NCBI RefSeq assembly: GCF_002975275.1
Contig: NZ_PCOQ01000005.1
Location: 248,001-312,000, forward strand
Direction: 5' to 3'
DNA from: Achromobacter sp. MYb9
GTDB lineage: Bacteria > Pseudomonadota > Gammaproteobacteria > Burkholderiales > Burkholderiaceae_B
DNA: 64,000 nt
Made by a program: the position numbers and the translations under genes. How positions within the stretch are numbered: position 1 is the first letter of the stretch; each line of letters starts with the position of its first letter. Positions 1 through 7,747 of the stretch are shown one piece after another. Under the pieces are notes generated by a model, which made no database searches, was not told where the DNA came from, and saw only the letters and a program-made list of their open reading frames with translations.

Positions 1-708
1 TGCCGAGATCTGGTCCTGCATGGCGCGCACGGCGCCGGACGTCCAGCGCAGGTTGCTCGTGTCGAACGGCACGTGCGTCGACAAGAGGCGAAGCTGCGTG
101 ATGTCGTTGGCCAGCACGCGGCGGTCGCGATCGCGCTGTTCGGCGTTCTGGCCGCTAAGCGTGTCGTGCATCCAGTTGCGGGCGTCGCGTACGGCCTTGT
201 CCAGTTGCAGGGTCAGGGCAGGGGCCAGGCCGCGGGGCAGCACCAGGCTGTGGACCAGCGTGGCGCAGACAATCCCCAGGCTGATCTCTTCGACGCGCGC
301 AAGCGCCGTGTCGAACACCAGCGACGGGTCCGTCACGCTGGGAAAACCGATCATTGCCGCGGTGTACCCGGCCAGCATGAACAGGTACGACCGCGGCGTG
401 CGGTCCAGCACCGACATGTACAGGCAGGCGCCCACCCACGTGACCATCGCGGCGGTCATGACCACCGGCGAGTTGGACAGCCGCGGCACCATGTAGACGG
501 TGGCGGCCGAGCCGACGAACGTGCCCACCAGGCGGTACAGCGCTTTCGAACGCACGGCGCCCGACCACGGTTGCGCCACGACATAGGCGGTGGTCATCGC
601 CCAGAACGGACGCGGCAAACCGATGCTGTAGGCCAGATAAAGCGCCATGATGGCGCTTAGGTAGCTCTTTAGCGAAAAGATGGTTTCGCGGACGTTCGGC
701 AGTTTCAC
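1..708 (-). CDS. FUSC family transporter, N-terminal part (cut by window edge)
   Basis: The 236 visible residues form a fusaric-acid-resistance/AaeB-like (FUSC) inner-membrane protein: several hydrophobic segments in the first ~170 residues, then a soluble helical stretch. The N-terminus has the family pattern of a short amphipathic lead and a membrane helix with PRPFWAMTTAYVV. FUSC proteins export aromatic acids and related toxic compounds, usually with a HlyD partner that would lie outside the window. I read the start as GTG because its GTGA overlaps the stop of the upstream marR gene, which implies translational coupling. The MarR protein is the likely repressor. The family is clear; the substrate is unknown. 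Confidence 0.85.
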   Translation of the reverse strand, partial: MKLPNVRETIFSLKSYLSAIMALYLAYSIGLPRPFWAMTTAYVVAQPWSGAVRSKALYRLVGTFVGSAATVYMVPRLSNSPVVMTAAMVTWVGACLYMSVLDRTPRSYLFMLAGYTAAMIGFPSVTDPSLVFDTALARVEEISLGIVCATLVHSLVLPRGLAPALTLQLDKAVRDARNWMHDTLSGQNAEQRDRDRRVLANDITQLRLLSTHVPFDTSNLRWTSGAVRAMQDQISA

Positions 709-1181
709 GATGGGTCGTCCTGCGGATGCCCGCCGGTGGCGCCGCGGCCCAGCGATACCTTCAAGGCGTCGAAGACGCGCAGGCACGCTTCCAGGTCGGC
801 TTCGCTGACGCCGTGGAAGAGGCGGCGGCGCAGTTCCACCAGCACGTCCTCGACTTGCGCGCGCAACGCATTGCCGGCGTCGGTCAGGTGCAGCGTCTTG
901 GCGCGGCGGTCATGGGCGTCTTCGCGGCGCTCCATCAGGCCCGCGGCGACCAGTTGATCCAGCACGCGCACCAGCGACGGGCCTTCGACGCCCAGCGCTT
1001 CGGCCAGCGCGCCCTGGCGCACGCCGTCGCCCAGGCGGCCCGCCAGGATAACGGGCCACGCCGTCGCTTGCGACAGGCCATAGTCTGCCAGCGCCTTGTC
1101 GGCGGCGCCGCGATAGGCGCGCGACAGCACCATCAGGTTTGCGGTGGTGGCCATGAGTTGGGAGTCGGAAGGAGATTTCAT
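705..1181 (-). CDS. MarR family transcriptional regulator
   Basis: This 158-residue protein has the MarR winged-helix layout: an N-terminal dimer helix, a helix-turn-helix around residues 55-80 (GALAEALGVEGPSLVRVLDQL) and a basic wing with the family hallmark DRRAKTLHLT near residue 95. MarR dimers usually repress their own operon and release DNA on binding phenolic ligands. The gene is translationally coupled to a FUSC exporter, so it probably controls that pump. A palindrome lies just upstream. There is no Shine-Dalgarno sequence before the ATG, and a TACAAT -10-like box ends only 7 bp before it, so the message may be leaderless. Confidence 0.9.
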   Translation of the reverse strand: MKSPSDSQLMATTANLMVLSRAYRGAADKALADYGLSQATAWPVILAGRLGDGVRQGALAEALGVEGPSLVRVLDQLVAAGLMERREDAHDRRAKTLHLTDAGNALRAQVEDVLVELRRRLFHGVSEADLEACLRVFDALKVSLGRGATGGHPQDDPS

Positions 1182-1188
1182 GGAATAG

Positions 1189-1217
1189 ATTGTATCCTAT
1201 CTATTAGCTTACTAATA
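1189..1217 (-). promoter_or_regulatory. Promoter and palindromic operator of the marR-FUSC operon
   Basis: The 16-bp palindrome TATTAG-CTTA-CTAATA occupies 1202-1217. On the minus strand a TACAAT box sits at 1189-1194, close to the marR ATG at 1181. An AT-rich inverted repeat overlapping the promoter is the usual arrangement for MarR autorepression. The palindrome is seen directly; its role as the operator is inferred. Confidence 0.5.
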
Positions 1218-1272
1218 ATTGAAAATGGCGAATATCCCCATTGATTTTTTCAATTGGCTAGATAGGAGCGCG

Positions 1273-1292
1273 GTTTTCCATCAGTGGAAAAC
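1273..1292. repeat. 8-bp perfect inverted repeat between queD and marR
   Basis: GTTTTCCA and TGGAAAAC flank a 4-nt TCAG loop. The element lies between the end of queD and the marR promoter, so it could terminate the que transcript or bind a protein. No U-run follows it on the minus strand, which argues against a classical intrinsic terminator. Confidence 0.4.
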
Positions 1293-1345
1293 AGGGGCGA
1301 AAAGGACGCGGGCGCGGCGCGGCAGGGCGGCCGCGCCGGGGGGCG

Positions 1346-1789
1346 TCAGCCGTTGCAGTCGGCCCAGCAGTTGGGCGTTTCGTACAAACGCACGCGCGTC
1401 AGGCGCAGGTCGGCGCCGTAGTGGCCGTGGTACTGCGGGGCCAGCGTGTCGAACACGATCTGGGCCAGGTTTTCGGCGGTGGGAATGCGGTCCAGCACCA
1501 CCGTCTTGTGGTCCGGCAGGCTATCCAGGAAGCCGCGCACGGCCGCGTCGCCTTCATAGACCAGGAACGCGTGGTCCCAGACGTCCACGATGTGAGTCTT
1601 GGCGATGTGCTTGATCTCGGAGAAATCCATCAGCATGCCGTTATCGGATTCGCCGGGGGCTTGCACCACGTCGCCCGTCAGGGTGATTTCCAGCACATAG
1701 CGGTGGCCATGCAGATTGCGGCACTGGCTGCGGTGGTCGGGAATGCGGTGGCCGGCGTCGAATTCCAGCCTGCGGGTCACGGAAATCAT
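1346..1789 (-). CDS. queD: 6-carboxy-5,6,7,8-tetrahydropterin synthase QueD
   Basis: QueD converts dihydroneopterin triphosphate to 6-carboxytetrahydropterin, the second step towards preQ0 and queuosine. The 147-residue protein shows the zinc ligands His14, His27 and His29 (HGH), the catalytic Cys23 in CRNLHGH and an Asp72-His73 pair in WDHAF. The length fits the family. It follows queE by 28 bp on the same strand, so the two are probably co-transcribed. queC and queF are not in the window. The C-terminal ETPNCW supplies the usual pterin-binding glutamate. Confidence 0.95.
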   Translation of the reverse strand: MISVTRRLEFDAGHRIPDHRSQCRNLHGHRYVLEITLTGDVVQAPGESDNGMLMDFSEIKHIAKTHIVDVWDHAFLVYEGDAAVRGFLDSLPDHKTVVLDRIPTAENLAQIVFDTLAPQYHGHYGADLRLTRVRLYETPNCWADCNG

Positions 1790-1817
1790 CGCGTGCTCCG
1801 CAAGGCGTCGGGGTAAA

Positions 1818-2450
1818 TCATGGAATGCCTATGTATTTGTGGGTCTGCAAACTCAGCCGCCATTGCGGATGCTGCATACAGTACTGGACGGCTTGCTGGG
1901 TATTGGCCGCGCGCGCGGGGCCATCCATGGGTTGCAGGAAAAAGTGCTCGAAATCCAGGTGCGCGAAGGTTTCGGGCAAGGCGTTGGCTTGCGGATAGAC
2001 CAGCTTCAGTTCGTCGCCGCGTTCGATGACGATGGGCGCGGTGCCTTTGGGGCTGACGCAGATCCAGTCGATGCCGGCCGGCGCCTTGACGGTGCCATTG
2101 GTTTCAATGGCCACGGTAAAGCCGCGGGCATGGATCGCCATCAGCAGCGGCGCGTCCAGCTGCAGCAAGGGTTCGCCGCCGGTGAAGACCACGTAGCGGT
2201 CTTCCGTGCCGGGGCCCCACGCGGCGGCGATGGCGTCGGCCAGCAGGTCCGCCGTGGCGAACTTGCCGCCGCCTTCGCCGTCGGTGCCGATGAAGTCGGT
2301 GTCGCAGAAGGTGCAGGCGGCGCTGGCGCGGTCGCTTTCGCGGCCGGTCCAGAGATTACAGCCAGCAAACCGGCAAAATACCGCCGCGCGGCCTGCATGG
2401 GCGCCTTCGCCTTGCAGGGTCTTGAAGATTTCTTTGGCGGAATAGGTCAT
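1818..2450 (-). CDS. queE: 7-carboxy-7-deazaguanine synthase QueE (radical SAM)
   Basis: QueE rearranges 6-carboxytetrahydropterin, the product of the adjacent QueD, into 7-carboxy-7-deazaguanine. The 210-residue protein carries its cluster cysteines as C31-X14-C46-X2-C49 rather than the canonical CX3CX2C. This expanded loop is known from Burkholderia-type QueE enzymes. The substrate motif KTLQGEG (residues 10-16), the SAM-binding FTGGEPL and the SPKG motif follow in order. The small size matches the reduced radical-SAM barrel of this family. It is the first gene of the queE-queD unit. Confidence 0.95.
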   Translation of the reverse strand: MTYSAKEIFKTLQGEGAHAGRAAVFCRFAGCNLWTGRESDRASAACTFCDTDFIGTDGEGGGKFATADLLADAIAAAWGPGTEDRYVVFTGGEPLLQLDAPLLMAIHARGFTVAIETNGTVKAPAGIDWICVSPKGTAPIVIERGDELKLVYPQANALPETFAHLDFEHFFLQPMDGPARAANTQQAVQYCMQHPQWRLSLQTHKYIGIP

Positions 2451-2578
2451 AAGGGGTCGTGGCGGGGTGCGGGTGGCCGGGCGCCGTAATAGTCGAGCAA
2501 AAGCGCACTATTTTACTTGCAGCGGCGCCAACGCGCCGAATGTCCCCGCGCGGCACAGGTTTTGGGGCTGCGGCCGCG

Positions 2579-2884
2579 TCAGCCGAAGACCGGGCGGAAG
2601 AAGCTGCGTTCGTAACTGACGATACAGTGGGTTTGCGTCGCGTAGGCATAGGCCTGCTGGCATTCGGCGTCTTTCAGGGAGTCTTGCCGGTAGGTTTCGT
2701 AGGCGGCCAGGCTGGGAAAGGAAAACAACGCCAGCGCGATATTGTTGGCGCCTTCCGACGGCATGAAATAGCCGTGATGCGTGCCGCCGAACCGCTCGAC
2801 CAGCGGGATCCACATTTTCGCGTAGGTTTCGAACTCGGCGATCGCATTGGTGTCAATAACGTAGCGCAAGTAGCAGGTGATCAT
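2579..2884 (-). CDS. NIPSNAP family protein
   Basis: This 101-residue protein begins MITCYLRYVID and matches the NIPSNAP/dimeric ferredoxin-like fold: a first beta strand, helix FETYAKMWIPLVERFGG, a second strand carrying HHGYFMPSEG, then SFPSLAAYETYRQDS. Longer in-frame starts exist upstream but lie in low-complexity sequence, so I chose the ATG that opens the conserved domain. Bacterial NIPSNAP proteins have no settled function; some sit with catabolic enzymes. The gene stands alone between queE and arfB. Confidence 0.8.
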   Translation of the reverse strand: MITCYLRYVIDTNAIAEFETYAKMWIPLVERFGGTHHGYFMPSEGANNIALALFSFPSLAAYETYRQDSLKDAECQQAYAYATQTHCIVSYERSFFRPVFG

Positions 2885-3030
2885 GGGAATGGGCTCGTAG
2901 GCGGGGTGGCACGGCAGGCGGGATGCCGGCGTGCAGGCCGGCGCATTGTAGCGACGCGCGCGCCCGGCCATCAACGGATGGGCACGCCCCGCGTCACCGG
3001 CGCTGGCTCAATCTTGTAGACTGCCGGCCT

Positions 3031-3447
3031 ATGTTCCACATTCAAGATTCCCTTTATCTGGACGAGCGCGACCTGACGTTCACCATGATCCGTGCGCAGG
3101 GCGCGGGCGGGCAGAACGTCAACAAGGTTTCCAGCGCCGTCCATCTGCGCTTTGACGTCCGCGCGTCCAGCCTGCCGCCGGATGTCCAGGACGCGGTGTG
3201 CGCCGTCAGCGACCACCGCATCTCGAAAGAAGGCGTGATCGTCATCAAGTCGCAATCGTTTCGAAGCCAGGAAAAAAACCGGGCCGAAGCCATCGAACGG
3301 CTGATCGGCATGGTGCGTTCGGCGCTTCAGGTAGACAAGCCGCGCCGCGCCACCAAGCCTACCCGGTCCTCGCAGCGCCGCCGCGTCCAGCGCAAGGTCC
3401 AGCATGGCGAGGTCAAGCGCCTGCGCGGCCGCGTGCAGGGCGACTAG
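3031..3447 (+). CDS. arfB: Alternative ribosome-rescue peptidyl-tRNA hydrolase ArfB
   Basis: ArfB (YaeJ) enters the A site of ribosomes stalled on truncated mRNA and hydrolyses the peptidyl-tRNA. The 138-residue protein has the catalytic GGQ at residues 26-28 inside AQGAGGQNVNKV and a C-terminal tail rich in Arg and Lys (KPTRSSQRRRVQRKVQ) of the kind that sits in the mRNA channel. Full release factors are much longer, so the small size supports ArfB. The ATG matches the conserved IPxxEL-like start (FHIQDSLYLDERDL). Confidence 0.93.
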   Translation: MFHIQDSLYLDERDLTFTMIRAQGAGGQNVNKVSSAVHLRFDVRASSLPPDVQDAVCAVSDHRISKEGVIVIKSQSFRSQEKNRAEAIERLIGMVRSALQVDKPRRATKPTRSSQRRRVQRKVQHGEVKRLRGRVQGD

Positions 3448-3455
3448 CGCCAATA

Positions 3456-3475
3456 GCCCCATGCGCCGCAGGGGC
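3456..3475. terminator. Hairpin after arfB
   Basis: GCCCC-A-TGC pairs with GCA-GGGGC (one bulged A, 3-nt loop), 8 bp past the arfB stop. No U-tract follows, so termination is only suggested. Confidence 0.35.
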
Positions 3476-3484
3476 ATGACTATA

Positions 3485-3524
3485 TATCGAACAACATCGA
3501 TATAAGATTCGATAAATTGCGATA
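3485..3524. promoter_or_regulatory. Array of TCGATA half-sites before the arsR gene
   Basis: TATCGA at 3485, TCGATA at 3497 and TCGATA at 3509 recur every 12 bp, with a degenerate GCGATA at 3519. The first two form a perfect inverted repeat with a 6-bp spacer. The array ends 7 bp before the ATG and stands out as AT-rich in GC-rich DNA. It is the probable operator of the ArsR-type repressor. Confidence 0.55.
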
Positions 3525-3531
3525 TACAAAT

Positions 3532-3879
3532 ATGACCGCATCCCCTTCAACTCCCGATCAGACCGGTGCGCAACCCGACATCGACGCCGACGCCATTCTG
3601 AAGGCGCTGGCGAACCCGGTGCGCCGCGACATCCTTGCCTGGCTGAAGACCCCACAAGCGCATTTTGAAGAGCGCCCGGGCCACAGCTTCGAGCATGGGG
3701 TGTGCGCGGGCCACATCGATCACCGCTGCGGCTTGTCGCAGTCGACCGTGTCATCGCACCTGGCCGTCTTGCAGCGCGCGGGCCTGATCTCGGCGACCAA
3801 AGTGGGGCAATGGGTCTTTTTCCGTCGCAATGAACCCGTCATTGCCGCGTTCCTGCGGCAGTTGAACCAGGATATGTAG
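3532..3879 (+). CDS. ArsR family winged-helix repressor
   Basis: A 115-residue winged-helix protein: dimer helix ILKALANPVRRDILAWL (around residues 25-41), recognition helix CGLSQSTVSSHLAVLQRAGLI and a short wing TKVGQWVFFRRN. The insert HSFEHGVCAGHIDHRCGLS holds two Cys and several His that could sense metal or electrophiles. The gene lies 45 bp before an old-yellow-enzyme reductase on the same strand, a common pairing that suggests electrophile-responsive control. I chose the ATG at 3532 over an in-frame TTG 15 bp upstream; neither has a clear ribosome-binding site. Confidence 0.85.
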   Translation: MTASPSTPDQTGAQPDIDADAILKALANPVRRDILAWLKTPQAHFEERPGHSFEHGVCAGHIDHRCGLSQSTVSSHLAVLQRAGLISATKVGQWVFFRRNEPVIAAFLRQLNQDM

Positions 3880-3924
3880 TCAGCCCTACACATTGCGCCC
3901 ATTGCCCGGGCGGAAGGATTTTGC

Positions 3925-4977
3925 ATGAGCTCCCTGTTTGAACCCCTGCGCGTCGGCGACCTGACGCTGCGCAACCGTATCGTCATGGCGCCGTTGACCC
4001 GCCAGCGCGCAAGCGAAGGCCGCGTGCCCAGCGACTTGATGGTCGAGTACTACACCCAGCGCGCAGACGCCGGCATGATCCTGACCGAAGCCACCGCTGT
4101 CACGCCGCAGGGCGTGGGCTATGCCGATACCCCGGGCCTCTGGTCCACCGAGCAAGTGAAGGGTTGGCGCAAGGTCACGTCCGGCGTGCACGACAAGGGC
4201 GGCCTGATCCTGGCCCAGCTGTGGCACGTGGGCCGCATTTCCGACCCGGTCTTCCTGAACGGCGAACTGCCTGTTGCGCCCAGCGCCATCGCCGCCGGCG
4301 GCCATGTCAGCCTGGTGCGCCCGAAGCGCTCTTACGTCACCCCGCGCGCGCTGGAAACGTCCGAAATCCCGGGCGTGGTCGAGGCTTACCGCCACGGCGC
4401 CAAGATGGCCCAGGAATCCGGATTCGATGGCGTGGAAGTCCACGCCGCCAACGGCTACCTGCTGGACCAGTTCCTGCAAGACAGCACCAACCTGCGCACC
4501 GATCAATACGGCGGTTCGCTGGAAAACCGCGCGCGGCTGTTGCTGGAAGTAGTGGATGCATGCATCGAAGTCTGGGGCGCGGGGCGCGTGGGCGTGCATC
4601 TGTCGCCGCGCGGCGACTCGCACACGATGGGCGATTCGGATCCGGCGGCAACCTTCACCTATGTGGCGGCCGAACTGGGCAAGCGCGGCATCGCGTTCAT
4701 CTGCGCGCGCGAACACGAAGGCGAAGACAGCCTGGGCCCGAAATTGAAGGCGGCGTTCGGCGGCGTCTATATCGGCAATGAACGCTATACGCGGGAATCC
4801 GCCGAGGCCGCCGTCGCGGCAGGCCGCGTCGATGCCGTGGCGTTCGGCGTGCAGTACATCGCCAACCCCGATCTGACGCGTCGCTTCAAGTTGGACGCCC
4901 CGCTGAACGCGCCGGAATCGTCCACGTTCTATTCGCAGGGCGCAGCCGGCTACACCGACTATCCGGCCTTGCCGTAA
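3925..4977 (+). CDS. Old yellow enzyme family alkene reductase (NemA-like)
   Basis: This 350-residue FMN-dependent beta/alpha barrel reduces activated C=C bonds of enones, maleimides or nitro compounds using NAD(P)H. Seen motifs: the N-terminal PLRVGDLTLRNRIVMAPLTR, QLWHVGR (98-104), the substrate-anion pair in HAANGY (His173, Asn176) with Tyr178 as the likely proton donor, and the family signature DQYGGSLENR. The length is typical of NemA. It follows an ArsR repressor on the same strand and probably acts in electrophile detoxification. Confidence 0.93.
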   Translation: MSSLFEPLRVGDLTLRNRIVMAPLTRQRASEGRVPSDLMVEYYTQRADAGMILTEATAVTPQGVGYADTPGLWSTEQVKGWRKVTSGVHDKGGLILAQLWHVGRISDPVFLNGELPVAPSAIAAGGHVSLVRPKRSYVTPRALETSEIPGVVEAYRHGAKMAQESGFDGVEVHAANGYLLDQFLQDSTNLRTDQYGGSLENRARLLLEVVDACIEVWGAGRVGVHLSPRGDSHTMGDSDPAATFTYVAAELGKRGIAFICAREHEGEDSLGPKLKAAFGGVYIGNERYTRESAEAAVAAGRVDAVAFGVQYIANPDLTRRFKLDAPLNAPESSTFYSQGAAGYTDYPALP

Positions 4978-4984
4978 CCCGGCT

Positions 4985-5009
4985 GCCGCCGCGCGCAAGG
5001 CCCGGCGGC
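4985..5009. terminator. Hairpin between convergent genes
   Basis: GCCGCCG and CGGCGGC form a 7-bp GC stem with an 11-nt loop in the 33-bp gap between the convergent reductase and CPBP genes. It may terminate both, although no U-tract is present. Confidence 0.4.
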
Positions 5010-5010
5010 G

Positions 5011-5859
5011 CTAGAACCCCGCGCGCATCGGATACGTGAACAAACCGAAGTGCGCGGCATTCAGGCCCAGGTGCGCCAGCACCGCGGCGGCCAGTCCACC
5101 GTAGCGGTATGCCGTGCCGTAGGCCGCGCCCGCCAGGCCGGCCAGCAATATCCATTGCCAGCCGCCAGCGTAATGCGCCAGGCCGAACAGCACGGCGGCG
5201 ACGGCCACGGCGGCGCGGCCGCCCCAGGCATGGCGACGCCAACACGTGGCCAACTGCTGCTGCACGTAGCCGCGGAACAGGGCTTCCTCGGCCAGCGTGA
5301 CCAGCAACGCGTTGTTGACCAGCCAGATCCAGCCGGTGTCCGGCCATTTGGGCGCCCAACCCACCACACCCAGCGCCAGCGCGGCACCCAGGCACGCCAC
5401 TATGGCCGCGGCCAGCGCCAGCACGGCAGCGGCCAACGTGTTGCGCGCGCTTGCGCCCGCCATGGGCGGCGCCAACACCAGGACCACCCAGAACGCCACC
5501 AGCGGCTTGTCCAGATTCAGGTACATGCCGAATGGCACGGCATCGGGGCTGAGCGGCACGGGTGCGATAACTTGCGGATTGTGGAAGCCCGGCAGCAGAT
5601 GCAGGAAAAGTGCGGCGGCCAACACCAGGAACAAGGCGTGGCCGGCCGCGCGAGCGGCGGCCCTGGACGTGGGGCGCACCCCTGCCGCTGCCAGCAACAG
5701 CAGCGCGGGCGCCGCCAGCGCCACGGGATCGATCAGGCCGTCCGTCCAGGCCCAGGCCCACGCGATGGCCAGGGGCGCCAGCGCCCAGGCGCGGGTGGCG
5801 GGCGGCCAGAGCAGGGCAGAGGAAAGGAAGAGCGCGGACCAGGGCGACAGAAGCGGCAT
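5011..5859 (-). CDS. CPBP family intramembrane glutamic protease
   Basis: A roughly 282-residue polytopic membrane protein of the CAAX protease/bacteriocin-processing (Rce1-like) family. The three active-site motifs are visible near the C-terminus: EEALFRGY, FGLAHY and HLGLNAAHF, giving the catalytic Glu-Glu-x3-Arg and two histidines. About eight hydrophobic segments precede and surround them. An in-frame extension of 36 residues upstream is arginine-rich and not membrane-like, so I start at MPLLSPWSAL. The substrate is unknown. It is convergent with the reductase gene and appears monocistronic. Confidence 0.85.
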   Translation of the reverse strand: MPLLSPWSALFLSSALLWPPATRAWALAPLAIAWAWAWTDGLIDPVALAAPALLLLAAAGVRPTSRAAARAAGHALFLVLAAALFLHLLPGFHNPQVIAPVPLSPDAVPFGMYLNLDKPLVAFWVVLVLAPPMAGASARNTLAAAVLALAAAIVACLGAALALGVVGWAPKWPDTGWIWLVNNALLVTLAEEALFRGYVQQQLATCWRRHAWGGRAAVAVAAVLFGLAHYAGGWQWILLAGLAGAAYGTAYRYGGLAAAVLAHLGLNAAHFGLFTYPMRAGF

Positions 5860-6008
5860 GCGGATCGGGCAGGTTGACGCAAAGCGCAAAGTGTAAGCGC
5901 ACCCGCTTGCCCAACCACGGGTTTCAGGCGACGATGCCGCTCTTGGCGGCGCAACGCCGCGTCGCACCTGACGGACTCGCGGTCCGTCTGTCCACCTGGA
6001 GCCAAATA

Positions 6009-6383
6009 ATGAAAATGATCGCGTGGTTGATGCTGGCGGCGGCGATCCTGCCGTTCATCTCGACGATAGTCGCCAAGGCGGGCGGAAAGACATTCGACAA
6101 CAACGATCCACGCGCCTGGCTGGCGCGTCAGGAAGGCTGGCGCGCGCGCGCCAATGCCGCGCAGATCAATACCTTTGAAGCGCTGCCGTTCTTCTTCGCG
6201 GCGGTGTTGTTCGCGCTATACACCCAGGCGCCGCCCGCGCATGTGGCGACGCTGATGGCCTGCTGGCTGGGCGTGCGCCTGGGCTATCTGGCCATGTATC
6301 TGGCGGGGTGGGGCGCGTTGCGTTCGCTGGTCTGGGCGATCGGCGTGGGCTTCGTGATCGCCATCCTGTTTTCGGGCGTCTAA
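6009..6383 (+). CDS. MAPEG family membrane protein
   Basis: A 124-residue four-helix membrane protein of the eicosanoid/glutathione metabolism family. The diagnostic stretch ARANAAQINTFEALPFFFAAVL (around residues 46-67) contains the N-x2-E glutathione-site pattern, followed by GVRLGYLAMYLAG. The ATG has a GGAG ribosome-binding site 7 bases upstream; longer in-frame reading is low-complexity and antisense to the CPBP gene. Bacterial members may be glutathione S-transferases or peroxidases; the true substrate is not known. Confidence 0.88.
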   Translation: MKMIAWLMLAAAILPFISTIVAKAGGKTFDNNDPRAWLARQEGWRARANAAQINTFEALPFFFAAVLFALYTQAPPAHVATLMACWLGVRLGYLAMYLAGWGALRSLVWAIGVGFVIAILFSGV

Positions 6384-6394
6384 GACCCCAGGCC

Positions 6395-6416
6395 GGGCCG
6401 GCTTACGGCCGGTCCC
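6395..6416. terminator. Hairpin between MAPEG gene and convergent gene
   Basis: GGG-CCGGC pairs with GCCGG-T-CCC across a TTACG loop, 12 bp past the MAPEG stop and in the gap before the convergent gene. It is a candidate bidirectional terminator without a U-run. Confidence 0.4.
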
Positions 6417-6443
6417 AACCGCGCGCCAGCGGCGCGATGGCGC

Positions 6444-6878
6444 CTACTTCCATTCGAAGACGGCGCGCGCGGTTCCCGTGGCTTGCACGGTGACGTCGCG
6501 TTCCTGGGCCTTGCCCTCGTAGGTGGCCGAGATCTTGTAGGCGCCGGCCGGCAGCTTCACCAGCATGTACGGGCCCTCGGCAGTCGTTTTCAGTACTTCC
6601 TTGCCCTGCGCGTCATGGATGGCCACGCCTACGCTGGCCACGTAGTCCGCCTTGCCGTCGCGTTGGGCGGCGAATGTCAGCGCCAGAGGGTAGTCGCCGG
6701 CGGCCGCCTTCATGGCTTCCGATTCATCAATGCCGATTCCACCGCTGACGTACTGCACCGTACCCTGGTGCTTGATCGGGGGCAACGCCGCCCGGGCGGT
6801 CGAGAGGACGCCGGCGATGGCCATGCTGCCCACCGCCATCATGGCGGCGAGGGTGCAGCGTTCAAAGCGTTTGTTCAT
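6444..6878 (-). CDS. Exported carboxypeptidase-regulatory-like domain protein
   Basis: A 144-residue predicted periplasmic protein. Residues 1-30 form a signal peptide (basic start, hydrophobic core MMAVGSMAIAGVLS, cleavage after TARA). The mature part looks like a single beta-sandwich: GVAIHDAQGKEVLKTTAEGPYMLVKLPAGAYKISATYEGKAQERDVTV is the pattern of carboxypeptidase-regulatory/Ig-like domains. Two adjacent ATG codons are possible; the second is 6 bases from an AGGAG and is preferred. Function unknown; probably a small envelope protein. Confidence 0.75.
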   Translation of the reverse strand: MNKRFERCTLAAMMAVGSMAIAGVLSTARAALPPIKHQGTVQYVSGGIGIDESEAMKAAAGDYPLALTFAAQRDGKADYVASVGVAIHDAQGKEVLKTTAEGPYMLVKLPAGAYKISATYEGKAQERDVTVQATGTARAVFEWK

Positions 6879-6940
6879 CATGTTCTCCTGGAGGGGATGA
6901 CACGGGTTTCGACCGGCATGCCCGCGCCAAGTTCGCGCGC

Positions 6941-7744
6941 CTAGCCGCATTCGGCCAGCATATCGCCGGAGAAGCCGCCTTGCCAGGTGAATGCCAACTG
7001 GCTTTCGCCACTGATCGAGCCGTCGGGGGCGAAGCGCCTTTCCTCAAGCTGGGCCGCGCCGTCCGCATGCAGCGCAAGGATGCTGGAACTGCGAGTGCCA
7101 TAGTTGGGGCTGACAATGAACGGGCTGCTCAATAGCTTTTCGCGATCTCGCGGCAAGCCGGTCGCCGGCAGTTCGTCGTCTTGCGCGCCCTGGCGGTCCG
7201 CCAGCGCGGCAAACAGCGCTGGCATGTCGGGCTGCCGTGCATGCTGCAGCACGGCGGTGAACGCGGCCTTGGTGCGGGCAAGCTTCGGCCAGGGGGTGTC
7301 CAGCAGGTGGTTGGACAACGCGTAGATGCCGGGCGGCAGCGCACGCGGGGCGCCGTTGCGGTTACTGAAATACCAGGCCTGCCGCGCATCGCCCACGATC
7401 AGATTGAAGCCGTTATAGGCCTGGCCCGTATCGTGGACCCGGGCCAGGTATTCCCCGGGCGCCGCGCCGCCGCGCAGGAAGTCTTCGACCAGCGCGCCGC
7501 GCGAGGGCGCCGCGTCCAGGTGCCTGCCCGGTTCGCGGAAATTCGTCACCAGCGCGAAGCGGCCCGACGTGGTTGCACCCATCCAGGTGCCGCCGGCCAA
7601 GCCGTCGCGGCCGGCATAGACCTCCGGCGCATCCGGCCATTGGGCGGCAGGGTGCGTCAGGCGCGCGTGGAATTCATCGCGGTTGGCTGCGATCAGGACG
7701 GGGATGCCCGGCAAGGCATGCAGGGCCAATACGGCAAGACACAT
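6941..7744 (-). CDS. NRDE (TANGO2-like) family protein
   Basis: A 267-residue protein starting MCLAVLALHALPGIPVLIAANRDEFH, which carries both the N-terminal cysteine and the NRDE signature at residues 21-24. Further family motifs are AGRDGLAGGTWMGATTSGRFALVTNFRE and YNGFNLIVGD. The Ntn-hydrolase-like fold and Cys2 suggest an amidohydrolase-type active site, and eukaryotic TANGO2 is linked to haem or lipid handling, but no bacterial reaction is established. It is the last gene of a three-gene operon, 3 bp after a FUSC gene. Confidence 0.88.
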   Translation of the reverse strand: MCLAVLALHALPGIPVLIAANRDEFHARLTHPAAQWPDAPEVYAGRDGLAGGTWMGATTSGRFALVTNFREPGRHLDAAPSRGALVEDFLRGGAAPGEYLARVHDTGQAYNGFNLIVGDARQAWYFSNRNGAPRALPPGIYALSNHLLDTPWPKLARTKAAFTAVLQHARQPDMPALFAALADRQGAQDDELPATGLPRDREKLLSSPFIVSPNYGTRSSSILALHADGAAQLEERRFAPDGSISGESQLAFTWQGGFSGDMLAECG

Positions 7745-7747
7745 GGT

